NCBI GenBank assembly: GCA_016806645.1
Contig: JACSYO010000527.1
Location: 558,001-622,000 of the forward strand
From: Ophiodon elongatus
Taxonomy: Eukaryota > Chordata > Actinopteri > Perciformes > Hexagrammidae
Direction of reading: 5' to 3'
DNA: 64,000 bases
The translations under genes were made by a program, and so were the position numbers. The notes beneath the pieces are model-generated. The model saw nothing but the letters and a program-made list of their open reading frames with translations, was not told where the DNA came from and did not search any database. This document shows, in pieces, positions 54,140 to 64,000 of the stretch; positions within the stretch are counted from its first letter, which is position 1; the number at the start of each line of letters is the position of its first letter.

Positions 54140-57100
54140 ACACCACTCTACTTTTATTGAATGGTGGAGAAATTAGAATGGAGATGCTTTCATTCTGTCT
54201 TTGTCTCAACACATATGAACATCTGCTGGAGAACATCTGAAAGAAGAAGAAGACAAGAAGCTTTCCTGGAGGCTGGTGATGTCGCGACGCCCAACGAGGA
54301 CAATTTGTGTTTGCTTGCACTCTTTTTGTGTTGTTGACCTCAACACAAAGGGAAAGAGAAAGCGGGTGAGGCCGAGGGAGCCACAATGTTCTGGTTATTA
54401 CAGAAGGATCAGCTGCCTCCACGGAGGAGAGGCGTGGAGACATCATCCCAAACAACTGAAGCACAATGCAACAACTATGAATATGTTATTAGAACAGTAC
54501 CTCTGGGAATGTCGAGTTCAAGATCAAATTAACGCTGAACTGCCACACGGCAACAATTATCACTATTGCTCTCCGTCTTTTCAACAACCTTTCGCTTCTT
54601 GTTCCTCAACTAATTAACTGCACCTCGCCATTTTTTCCCCTTCCACTTCACCACTACACGTCACCAACTTTCTTTTATTGCAAACTGCACTAATTTGCCC
54701 TTCCTTTTTGGAGATAGAATGTCTCTGGACTACTGCTGCGCTGTGGCGCCTTCACAATAAAAGCCTTTGCGGTGGTACATTGCGACTTCTAATCGTATCG
54801 AGCGAATAAGACTTAACTGTTCCTTATTTTCTCGTGAAGTTCCCTAAAATATTCTTAAAGGGGCTCCTCGGTGGGTCAGCAGGGATGCTGCCTTTATAAC
54901 TGGGTCGGTGTCCACTCAGCATCCTCTTCTTTATCTTGGTCGGACCGCTTGATCGATGAGTGGTGAATAAACTCATCTCTCTGCAGTGCTGGCCCCTATT
55001 GCTTTTAGTCCACGGACACAATCGGGGTGTGGTGGGTGGGAGGGGGGGGGGCAAATCAATCCACCGGTTTGGCCTACGGGCTGTGCTGCAGCAGCATATT
55101 GTCCTGAGGTCACGAAGAGGGCAACGGGCCACCTGTGACGAACGTTTACGGCCTCGTGTTTTCACGGTTGTTCACCTTTTGAAAAGCCAAAATCCACGGA
55201 GCGGAGAAGAGCCCCGAGAAAGTTCTGAAATTATAAATAACGAGGCTGACAAAGAGGCATGTGTGAGAAATCACAGAGGAACACCATTGTGCTCGTGACA
55301 GTGTGTGTGGTTTTCACAACTCTAATGTCAGCGATGCTCGTCCTGCATGAGGGTTGATGAACGTCTCACTGAAAGGAGTTCAGATGTATTCAGTCTAACC
55401 GAATGTGGTACTCAGACTCCCCGACACACGGAGGGGTTTCATGATGGAGACACCTGCAGGACTACAGCTGCACCTCGCCGCCTTTTTGTTGACCAATCAA
55501 ACGGAGCTATATCTGCAGCTTGCTGCGTCTTTTTCTTGTATCGTTGCCAGGCAACTACCAAAATAAGTGCCAACGTTGGCTTCACACAAACCAGGAACTG
55601 TCAAAAAAAAAAAGATAAAAAGTACATTGAAGATGATTAAAAAACGTCTTCGACGAAATCCCGAACAATTGAACTCCTGCTGTTTTGTGCTGTGATCTGT
55701 GGATCTGTGGCAGGTGACGTGGTACAGCTGCAGCTCTCCGGCACGACAATGAGAACAAACACCAACCACGTTCTCCGCCCAGAGAACACGAGGCGTTCAG
55801 GGCACATCTGTAAAAACAACAATTAGAAGAAGCCGCCTCAGGGCTGATCAGAGCCTCGAGAGCGCCGTAGCCTCGGAACCAAAACACTTTGTTCACAATC
55901 CACCGTAAAGCGTAGTCACGGCGACGAGCGAGTGAGTCATTCAACATCCACAATGCTGATGTTTGTCTACTTTGTAGGTTGTATTTCATCACTGCCTGAT
56001 ACTACAGACAACAAGCAGCAACTTTTTGGACGATGCATTGTGTACTTTTTAAATCACTGAGCATAAAATTTTTTTTAAAAAGAATACCGTCCCAAACCCA
56101 AAGTCTACATATTGGATCCCATAACAATAATAAGCACAGCAGCTCTAAACCTCAGTCCAGCTGATCAACATATTGATCGCATATTTGTTAGATTGTCCAA
56201 GCAGCCAATAATACGGTTTTATTGTATTTATCATAGCAATCTCTTCAACGTGGCCTGCAGTCGTTCTAAAACCAGTTACAGAAACAAACCCTGTGTTGTT
56301 GTTGTTGTTGTTGTTGTTGTTGGGTTGAGTCTCTTCTGCCGTGGACTGTTGTTATTGCTTCTCTGGCTATCGGCGTGTTTTCTGTTGATATGATGAAATG
56401 TTTGTGTTGCCCCGATTTGAAATACTTATCCTCACAAAGTTTGCACACATTAAAATGAAAGTGTTTCCTCCCAGAGGGGAGAAGAGGCCACATAGGAGCC
56501 GAGAGAAGGTCATGTGATCTCCGGCCGAGCTGCTGTTTGGTGCCCTCGTATTTCAGACAGCACCCTGGTATGTAAACTCTTCCGCTGTCACCACCTTTGT
56601 CAAAGCTGATAAATTCTTAACTACACGGACTACATGGGAGAAGCCGTAACCTAGTAACAAGAAAAAAAGAAAAAAAAACATTGCTGCCATTAAATATTTC
56701 ATTGGGGCTGAAACCGTGAGGTTATCTGAATAGAATGCAGCCCCTCTGGCCATTAACAAAAGGAGAATTCTCTGTGGCCATCCTTCCATTAAAATGAAAC
56801 ATGGATAACATGGCAATGAATCCAGACATTTTAATGCTTTACAAAGCTTCGTCTTGACTCATGAAGATCCCCGAGACCTCGAGACCGGAACAGCTAACGT
56901 GACTATTATTCCCCATTTTTAAATGTTTCATCTTCTAGTTTGCGCCAGGCGAGCGGAGATAATGGATCATCGCGGCACTGAATTGTTATTAATTCATAAT
57001 TCCGTTGTTTTCGCGAGTTCATGAGCAGAGAGAGGAACCGGAGTGCGCTCGGTCCCACTTCCACTGAATTCAGCCGGAGATCGTCCCAAACCGCCGGCTC

Positions 57101-57993
57101 TGCCTCCTGAAGCGGGACGGAGAGCGCTCCGTGAGACGACTGTTCTCAGGACATTTGACGAGAGACGTATATTTCCGTAGCTGTCTTTTTTTGGGCTTAT
57201 GTTGGTTGACCTTTCTTGCCGGCGCCATGGTAACGAGGCTCACCGCACTCCATCGACAAAAGCGTCCAAAACGGGGTTGGTGCACACGTCTTGGCGAGAT
57301 TAAATAGTTTGTGGCGTGCTCAGTGAGACACAATGCTGAAGATAAGGGCTTTTCATTACGGAGGGAGCCTCAGACGATGCCTAATTGTGATTTGAAGTGC
57401 AGCAGGAGGAGGCCGGAATTAACTTCGCTGCCTGTAATGACTTTGTTTTTCCTTTTTTTTTGCCAAAATAAGCCAAAAAAACACAGCCGGCGTCAGACTT
57501 AACCTTGGCTGCTACCTCCGCTCTCTGCCTCACCTGGGAATTAAACACCATCTAATGAGGAATACTGATTAATGAGAAACGTGACACACCATGTCTGAGC
57601 CCCCCCCACACCTACACCACCGTAGGACACCCAGGAGGAAGAGAGGTCTGTAAGAGGGTACGTACGCCTGTTTTAAAACCCAAACCCTCCGTCTGGCCAA
57701 ACAGCAGCGGGAACTAAAGGAACATTCATAATCTAAATGAACGGTGACGATGAGTCAAACGGACCGATTACAGATTGTGTTTTTAAAAAGCAGAAGGATC
57801 CCGTGTTTCTTCATGGTCACCTTTGGCGTGTGATATTTGAATGAGGAGACAACCGGAGGCGGAAAGAGACACTGAAAATGCCACCTGCCTCTTAAAGTAC
57901 ACACCGTCTGCCGGGTGTTTAGTGATTGTTATTTCTAGTAGTAGTTAGATTTACTTTATCTTGTTTCCCTCAATCTCTTTATTTCAAGTCTTT
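54140..57993. other. Noncoding DNA, about 3.85 kb
   Basis: No gene recognised. CACAATAAAAGCC at about 54755 is an isolated AATAAA. A G-run lies at 55040-55051 and (GTT)n at 56295-56322. The stretch at about 56640-57060 (CTGGCCATTAACAAAAGGAG, GAATTGTTATTAATTCATAA) is a candidate conserved noncoding element. All frames are short or overlap on opposite strands. Confidence 0.4.
56295..56322 (+). repeat. (GTT)n microsatellite
   Basis: Nine GTT repeats. Confidence 0.97.
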
Positions 57994-58584
57994 AGCTGCG
58001 TTTCCACCAAGACGTTCCCAATAACGTTAGTCTGGTGACTTCTGTTCGAGGAACTGAAGGTTCCTTTAGCCCGTTGTTCGTTTCCATAGCGATCTAAAGA
58101 AGGGCCAAGGTTAGGTAAAGCAACGTGACACGGGAGATGTACTCATGGGTTCGGAGTTAATGTGACGACATCTCCTGCTGCACGTTGGACTTATTAAATG
58201 AAATGCAGATGTGAAGCTAACAGCGTCCGTCTCCACAGGAAGTCATCTGTCGAGTGTTTGATGGTTATTTATTCGTGCTTTTAGAACAAACATTATCATT
58301 CTCAGCACCGCCGCTCGCCCTCTCGGCTCGCTCGCTCGCTCTCTGTCTCTTTCAATTTACTTCTGAAGTTATCAGACAAAGGGTACTTCCTTGTTTTATC
58401 AATCAGGCGGTAGACGGGTTGGAGCAGCAGCGCTGGGTGTGTTTGACCAATCAGTGGTTGTCATCCCTACAAACCCCACCCAGAAAGCTCCTGTACTTTC
58501 AGAAAGTACCCGACCAGGACCATTCAGGGGGTAAGAGGCCCCCGGACATTAATTTAGACCCCTGGTCCCTGCGGTCAAAATGCA
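57994..58584. mobile_element. Probable MITE with GCGTTTCCACC termini
   Basis: Starts GCTGCGTTTCCACCAAGACG and ends CCCTGGTCCCTGCGGTCAAA. The end, reversed, gives a diverged form of the start. The interior contains GAACTGAAGGTTCCTTTAGC, TTGACCAATCAGTGG and CCATTCAGGGGGTAAGAGGC, which I recall from a fish MITE whose intact right end is CTGCGGTGGAAACGC. Noncoding. The 116-codon plus frame inside it is incidental. Confidence 0.65.
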
Positions 58585-58800
58585 ATGGCTCAAAAAAGCG
58601 ATAAAAAAGAAACTTTTGTCAACAAGTCGGCAACCCACACAACATTTTACGTCAATAAGCAATGCAACAAAATGTCCACCCCGACTATTGATCCCAGCGG
58701 CATCTCTGCTTGCTCACTGCTGAAGTCGCTGTCACAGCCTGGAGGTTTGTGTTCGCTCCATCAGCATCTCTCAGTTAATCAAACGGCACCCTGAGCGGCA

Positions 58801-58860
58801 CAGGCCCGTAATCTAAATCCAGACCCGGGACCCCTGAGAAGGTTCCTGCAGTGGAAAAGA
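58801..58860. mobile_element. Terminal fragment of a related MITE
   Basis: TAATCTAAATCCAGACCCGG and GGTTCCTGCAGTGGAAAAG resemble the right end of the 57994-58584 element more closely at the tip (GTGGAAA) than that element does itself. Either a second, truncated copy or the displaced true end. Confidence 0.45.
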
Positions 58861-60139
58861 GGCCCCCACCTCACCTAAAACAACACGATAGTGACAGTCA
58901 AGACTTTGAGGTATAAACCTACACGATCACATGAGCTGGAAGGATCTTTTCCTCTTGTTCAGTTTAAACATCTACCACCTGAAGTAAAGATTAGATTAGA
59001 AGTAATGACTTGTGTCCCGTGATAAACCAGAAGGACACCTTGATTTATTTGTTCCACATTTGAGGCATCTTTAGGTATTTTAACCCCAAACTAAAGTTGT
59101 TTCTTGTATTTTAAAAAGGCCGTGTGCGTGTAACGAGCGTAAACTGAAAAATGAGGCGTAACCTTTCGTAAGGCGTCGTACAAACGTCATATACGTTGCA
59201 CACTGGGGCAATAATCCAGATTATAAAACCACAGTTAAATCAAATATCTGTATTACTGGGATGTCACGGCCTTCGGTGGCGTTCATTAAGCAACGCGCTG
59301 GCGCACTCGGACAGTTTTACGGGAACGTTTGTCTCAGGGATTCTCATATCAGCTCGGGGTCCTTTTTATGGCCTCTGAGAACTAATTAGTTTCACAGCTG
59401 GCACCTGCTCGGCCCTCCGGTGACGCCAGAACGCCGCTCGGATCGAGATGCAGCGTCGACGCCGGATGCCGTTGCCGCTCGTCAGCTGTTTGACTTGGCT
59501 GAGTCTTGTGCTGACTGCTGCAGTCTGTTGATTGGCTGTTCTCTTTAACTCGAGGATCTCAGACGTGAGAACCGCGGAGGGGCCCCCAGACAGACCCGGT
59601 TTTCACTCCCGGTCGAGGACTCCGTTAGAAGAGTTCGCTGATTAGCGGCTCCCTTCAGAGGAGGGAGGTAATCACAGGAAAAACACTTGATTTTGTGTTC
59701 GTTGACACGACTCCGGTAACTATTGCAGCCCACGAACCAGATGGTGATGAACGGCACGGTGAAGCCTTTACTTAAGAGGCTACATAGAGGGGCTGCAGGT
59801 AGGGTGTGTTTTTGTAGGCTAACAGGAAATTAGCATCACACTCAACAAACAGCCGATGGGGATTCTGCCATTAGATTTTAGATTATTACATAAAATAATC
59901 TCATTGTCAAACAAACGTTTATGATTCTAACACGTTTTGTTCATCAAGATAATCTTCACAAATGAACTTTGATGATGTTTGAAGTGTAAAGTAAGAAGCT
60001 AACGTTGGGCTATAAAGGAACTCCACCACGGACACATGACTCCTCCACTAAGCTGAAGGAGGACTAGTGTCCTAGTGAAGGCGCTTAGTCGTCTCCTTTA
60101 GACTCTTTTTTAAGACACGTAAAAGCTCCTAAATTCACC
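58861..60139. other. Noncoding DNA, about 1.3 kb
   Basis: No gene or repeat recognised. Confidence 0.4.
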
Positions 60140-60355
60140 AGAGGGGCGTTTACTGACCTGTTTTATGTCGTAGAACTAAACGCTGAACTCTCTCCAGCTC
60201 GTGTTGAACACAGACTTTATATTAATTAAGGCGTCTGACCTATAAACACATTCATAAAACACATTGACTTTGAGACGAGGGGACAGGAAGTTCAATAATG
60301 CTGACTCATCTCCAGGTTTTAGGACTCACTCCCGCAGCTCTCCATAAAGAAAATA
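60140..60355 (+). repeat. Dispersed repeat C, copy 2
   Basis: Counterpart of 1840-2010. It extends further left with GGGGCGTTTACTGACC and TTTTATGTCGTAGAACTAAA. GACTTTGAGACGAGGGGACA and CTCCAGGTTTTAGGACTCAC are the best conserved blocks. Confidence 0.65.
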
Positions 60356-61264
60356 ACTAAAGAATGACCTCAGTCTCATCAGGATCAAGTGATCTTCAAA
60401 ATAATTAAATATGAGGAAAGCGCCTAATTACGATACTACAGTACAAGTCCAATTTAACCACAGGAGTGAACCTTCCTGTTCTCTCATAGTTCAGCTAGTC
60501 GGAGCAGAAGAAAGCAGCTGCTGCAAAATGCAAAATATGAACACTTGTTTGTGTGTTTTATGATTGTTTTTAGTCTGCTTTAGTACACAAATATACTCTT
60601 ACTGTACAGTGCATCAAGTGTGTGGATGTGAATAATAATAAACTGTTATGAGATTTGTCTTTTCCTCCTTAAATACTCAGTTAAGTTGGGATTTGTTTCC
60701 TTTCAGTGGTTTCAAATGAAACTCCCCATGAATATGAGAGCAGAACAGGAGATCTTAAGCAGAAATGCTCTAATAAGTAGGAATATATGCAGATACAATT
60801 ATATACATGAGGGTTTAATGAAATGCGTCGCGATTTGAGACGTACATTTATGTCCCTGAGGAATCTCCCTCCTCCTCTTCATCCTCTTATCTCCAGTCAA
60901 ACAATACAAGAAGCCGTCAGACAGACGCAGTCAATAAAACCACATGAAACTCTGCACACATCCCTAAACAGATCACACACATGAACCCTCCAACGAACAC
61001 ACACACACACACACACACCACGATATAACATGATGCAGCAATAACGCCTGCAGATCATTGCTTTGGCAATCCGATCGATTAGTATCCGACATGGCCGCAC
61101 CCGAATGGGCCAAAACATATTTCTTTGTTGCATTTAATGACTCATCATCCACCATTTACATCTTTATTGTCTGACAGAATTCCTCAGCGCTGGTGTGACA
61201 TTCTGCCTTCAATGTTTCGTAGTGACGGCGTTTCTTTCATTGGCTTGGCAGGTTTAAAGTGTCA
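60356..61264. other. Noncoding DNA with short (AC)n
   Basis: An (AC)n run lies at 60997-61018. No gene seen. Confidence 0.4.
60997..61018 (+). repeat. (AC)n microsatellite
   Basis: About 11 AC repeats. Confidence 0.97.
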
Positions 61265-61560
61265 AAAACAGCCGAATAAATAGACAGAAGACAAACCGAC
61301 TAAACACTGGGTCATTAAATGCAGCGATTAAGTGGCAGACCAACGAGTGGCCCATTAAAAAATAAACACTGATCGAGTAAAATACTGGCCCATTAACTAC
61401 AAAACAGACTGGCCCATTAAGTGCCAAGATAGAGTGACAAATTAAGACTTGCCCAATACATAATTGAGACGCTACGACTAAAAACATGCTCATTAAATAT
61501 TAAGTGGCAAAAATTTGAAAGAAAAAAAAACAACTCAAATACTGGCCAATTAAATACTGA
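61265..61560 (+). repeat. Degenerate tandem repeat E, array 1
   Basis: Loose units built on GACTAAACACTGG(G/C)(T/C)CATTAAAT. CATTAA recurs after GG or GCCC at 61311, 61351, 61391, 61415 and 61491 with spacing of about 24-76 bp. The first unit (from about 61295) matches 62625-62650 at 24 of 26 positions. Confidence 0.75.
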
Positions 61561-62130
61561 GAAGGACAAACTATTTAAATCTGTTTTATTAAATAGCTTT
61601 AGGCTACGAATGCTTTTCAATGGATGTCTCTAGTTCCGGTCCAGGCTGGGGCCCATAATAGAGGACTGCATCGGGGTTCTCACAGGAGTGGCCGGTTTTA
61701 TCTTTGGGAGTGAGCATGTGTAAAAGTACTATTTTAATTATATCCAAGTATATAACTCTGACACGATACACTGCTTTCTACACTTACGGTGTCGTCTTCC
61801 TGATTTTTAGCAGCTTTTCCATCATCAACTTTTCACAGAACTTCATCTAAATCTGTGATTTTGTGGGGTTTTAATTTTGGAGGCCTCTTGCTGCAGTACC
61901 ACTCTTCGCCTGAACTGTTGCTAGTGTGCAGCCGGGGGGCGCTGTTTTACCAAAACACAAATGTCACTAAAATCAATGGAGGAGGGCGCTTCATCTTCTC
62001 TGTGTTGGTCCCAGTTTATGTTACATATTGAAGCTTATTCAGCTTTAAAGAAAGCTGAGTCAGGGCCGCTTTCCCAGACGCACCCACCAGCACATGATTT
62101 GTATTTTTTGGGCTACGATATGGTATCAAT
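61561..62130. other. Noncoding DNA, no gene seen
   Basis: Short frames only. Confidence 0.4.
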
Positions 62131-62502
62131 AAGTGGTGGAACGTAACCAAGTACATTTACTCAAGTACTGTGCTTTAGTACAAGTTTAATGCTACTTTCT
62201 ACTCCACTACAACTACTTTTATTTGAGTATATGAACTACAATACATTGTTATACAGTAAATCAAACCATCTAACAGCATAAAAATGTCTCTAATTACAAC
62301 TTTAAAATGTGTCCTACATGTTACTGCATGGATAATAATTATAATAATAATATAATAATAATATTATAATCATTTTCTTGATTATATACTAACATACTTT
62401 AACTTGAATGCAGGACTTTTATTTGAAACAGTGTTTTTTGGGGGTTTTTTCACTGTGGTATTAGTCATTTTACTGAAGTAAAACACCATAGTACTTCTTT
62501 CA
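62131..62502. mobile_element. hAT-like MITE (AGTGGTGGAA family)
   Basis: Starts AAGTGGTGGAACGTAACCAA, GTACATTTACTCAAGTACTG, TGCTTTAGTACAAG, and has TTTCTACTCCACTACA, ACTTTTATTTGAGTA, GAATGCAGGACTTTTATTTG and CACTGTGGTATTAGTC, ending GTAAAACACCATAGTACTTC. This is one of the commonest fish MITEs, normally with CAGTGGTGGAA inverted termini. The right terminus is degraded. An internal (TAA)n array (62328-62366) is typical of the family. Confidence 0.9.
62328..62366 (+). repeat. (TAA)n array inside the hAT-like MITE
   Basis: ATAATAATTATAATAATAAT and variants. Confidence 0.9.
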
Positions 62503-62624
62503 ATGTTAATCAATAACACTGGCTCTCACAGACATGTTGGTCCCAGTCCGGAGGCCCGGTTCCAGAAAAGCAGCCGTCCGTGTTTAACAGTGGAGAGCTC
62601 GCTCAGTCATTCTGTAGGAGACAC

Positions 62625-62745
62625 ACCGACTAAACACCGGCTCATTAAATATTCAGACCTACTGACTAAACACAAGCCCATTTAAAGGCTCGGACAGACA
62701 CACTGACTAAACACTGGCCCATCAAAAAAACTCAGGCAGACAGAC
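62625..62745 (+). repeat. Degenerate tandem repeat E, array 2
   Basis: Three units starting with GACTAAACAC at 62628, 62664 and 62705 (periods 36 and 41 bp), each followed by a GGC/AGCCCAT(T)(A/T)AA-like segment. Same sequence family as 61265-61560, about 1.3 kb away with a MITE in between. Confidence 0.8.
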
Positions 62746-63371
62746 GAAGCCGACAGCACAGCATCTGTTCGGCATTTTCACTCTCGCTGAGGGGGAAGAA
62801 GAGGGGAGGGGGGGGGGGCACTCGCCACTTGACCCTGGGAGTGCCATCCGTATCGCTCCAGCAGCTGAAATGGCAGCATGACGCCGACCGCATGCTGCTC
62901 GCAAGGTTTTGGGTGCGGCGCCTCGATATCAGGGTTCGTCTGATTGTAAAAAGAAAATAAAAAAAAGTGCAGGGGACAAAACACAGAGTTTTCCAGCAGG
63001 ATGCTGGGAATCAAAGGCATGCAATGTTATCCAAACACGGGAGGCTTTTTTATTTTTACGGTGCTGAACGGATTCCAACCGTCTCCGGCCTCCCAAACAC
63101 GTCCTGAAAACAAGTGTTCACCACGACGACACACGCGGTGCTGTGGAGAACGCTTCACGCTTTTGATGAAGCTGCCGGGATTAGAATAACAAAAAGGAGG
63201 AACGTTCAGAAGAAATGAGGAGGAGAAAAATACATTTAAAAAAAGGGTTTGAAAAGAGAAGCACTGGGGTTCTGGAGAAAGGACAGATAAGAGGAGGGAG
63301 GATGAACAACAGAGAGGGGGAGGACTCGTGAGAGATGAGCTATCTAAGAAACAAACAAACATGCGAGTGAG
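62746..63371. other. Noncoding DNA; G-rich run
   Basis: A G-run (GAGGGGAGGGGGGGGGGG) lies at about 62800-62818. The 144-codon minus frame at 63027-63461 is Ser/Leu/Phe-rich, partly reads through the GATGAAGAGAGGA repeat, and is not accepted as a gene. Confidence 0.4.
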
Positions 63372-63430
63372 GAGGATAAAGAGAGGATGAAGAGAGGATG
63401 AAGAGAGGATGAAGAGAGGATGAAGAGAGA
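63372..63430 (+). repeat. 13-bp tandem repeat, about 4.5 copies
   Basis: GATGAAGAGAGGA repeated with an initial variant (GATAAAGAGAGGA). Confidence 0.95.
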
Positions 63431-63759
63431 CTGACAGACGCTGTGGAGTTTGACGTGACATCAGCCTAGTTTAGATTTGAAAACCATTTCCAGAACAGTT
63501 CTGGTTTCAACTGGACCAGACACGGTTCCCGTTCGTGGGTATTCTCAGACACGCGCTGCACGAGGATTTAAAAACATAGACTCTGATAAGCTGGAGAAAG
63601 CTCCGGTCAAAATGCACAGTGGAGGCTGGGAAGCTGTTCACAGCATCGGGAGCACTGTGGGGCTCAAAGGGCAACACCTGATGATAACTGGTGGGAGTAG
63701 AAAGTCATTGAGGTCCAGCCTGCAGAGAGAGAGAGCTGGTTTCAGACCCCCCCCCATCG
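63431..63759. other. Noncoding DNA, no gene seen
   Basis: A 103-codon frame at 63477-63788 runs into the MITE and lacks motifs. Confidence 0.4.
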
Positions 63760-64000
63760 TAAACATGAGTTTATGTCTCAATCTCTAGTTTCAAGTCTTC
63801 TTCAATACAGCATGATGTTCATTTAGTAAATTATGGTCCATTTAGAGTCAAACAGACCATAAAGCAGGGTATTATTTAGGGGCGGGGCTACTGTGATTGA
63901 CAGGTCTCTACCAGAGACCTACAGGGCGTCTCTACGTCACTCCTCCTCAGTCCATATATGGTCACTTCCTGTTTATTGGTTCGCTATAAAAACAACATGG
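63760..64000 (+). mobile_element. CTCF-motif MITE, copy 5, 5'-truncated and cut by window end
   Basis: Starts abruptly at TAAACATGAGTTTATGTCTC after a poly-C run and follows the family body through CAATACAGCATGATGTTCAT, AAAGCAGGGTATTATTTAGG and GACGTAGAGACG-type sequence to the window end. The part bearing the CTCF-like motif is absent. Confidence 0.88.

Noticed and set aside
54740..54790. AATAAA followed by GCCTTTGCGG, like an LTR R/U5 or a gene 3' end
   Set aside because: No TATA box, repeat ends or coding exon could be linked to it.

Overview
This window looks like a gene-poor stretch of a percomorph teleost genome. I find no intact protein-coding gene, no tRNA or rRNA gene and no CRISPR array. 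The organism call rests on the repeats: several families that I recognise from memory as common in percomorph fish are here (a hAT-like MITE beginning AGTGGTGGAA, the family beginning GGGCTGCAACTAACGATTA, a tRNA-derived SINE ending in GCGCTATACAAGTCCATTT, and a MITE carrying CCACCAGGGGGCGACTCC). No database was searched, so family calls are recognition plus within-window comparison.

Layout. 0-5 kb: a probable solo retroviral-type LTR (380-1091) with U3 direct repeats, CCAAT and TATA boxes and a poly(A) signal; two unexplained minus-strand ORFs (2724-3059, 3365-3856); a 19-bp minisatellite (3972-4315). 5-17 kb: plain noncoding DNA with scattered MITEs, a 17-bp purine tract, a G-quadruplex-prone tract near 15.03 kb, and a 15-bp minisatellite with higher-order structure (16639-17381). 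17-31 kb: mostly featureless AT-rich DNA, interrupted by a MITE that contains a nested SINE (26369-27132). 31-40 kb: copies of a repeat with directly repeated end modules, dinucleotide arrays including about 400 bp of (TA)n, and a four-copy CCAAT array (39940-40000). 40-52 kb: a TG-rich degenerate minisatellite, an X-box-like palindrome cluster near 43 kb, a 290-bp GGAGA tract, and a MITE copy whose end is amplified five times (50.8-51.1 kb). 52-64 kb: several further MITEs, a repeat family shared between 61.3 and 62.6 kb, and a MITE copy cut by the window end.

The most interesting system is the MITE family at 8.2, 26.4, 44.3, 50.8 and 63.8 kb. Four of the five copies carry a close match to the vertebrate CTCF core, and one copy has tandemly amplified that part to five motifs. 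If bound, these sites could shape chromatin loops or boundaries in this gene-poor interval. Unannotated stretches with homeodomain-type ATTA motifs and mixed composition (about 10.9-11.4, 14.8-15.0, 40.5-40.7, 46.4-46.7, 48.4-49.4 and 56.6-57.1 kb) look like possible conserved noncoding elements, but conservation cannot be tested from one sequence.
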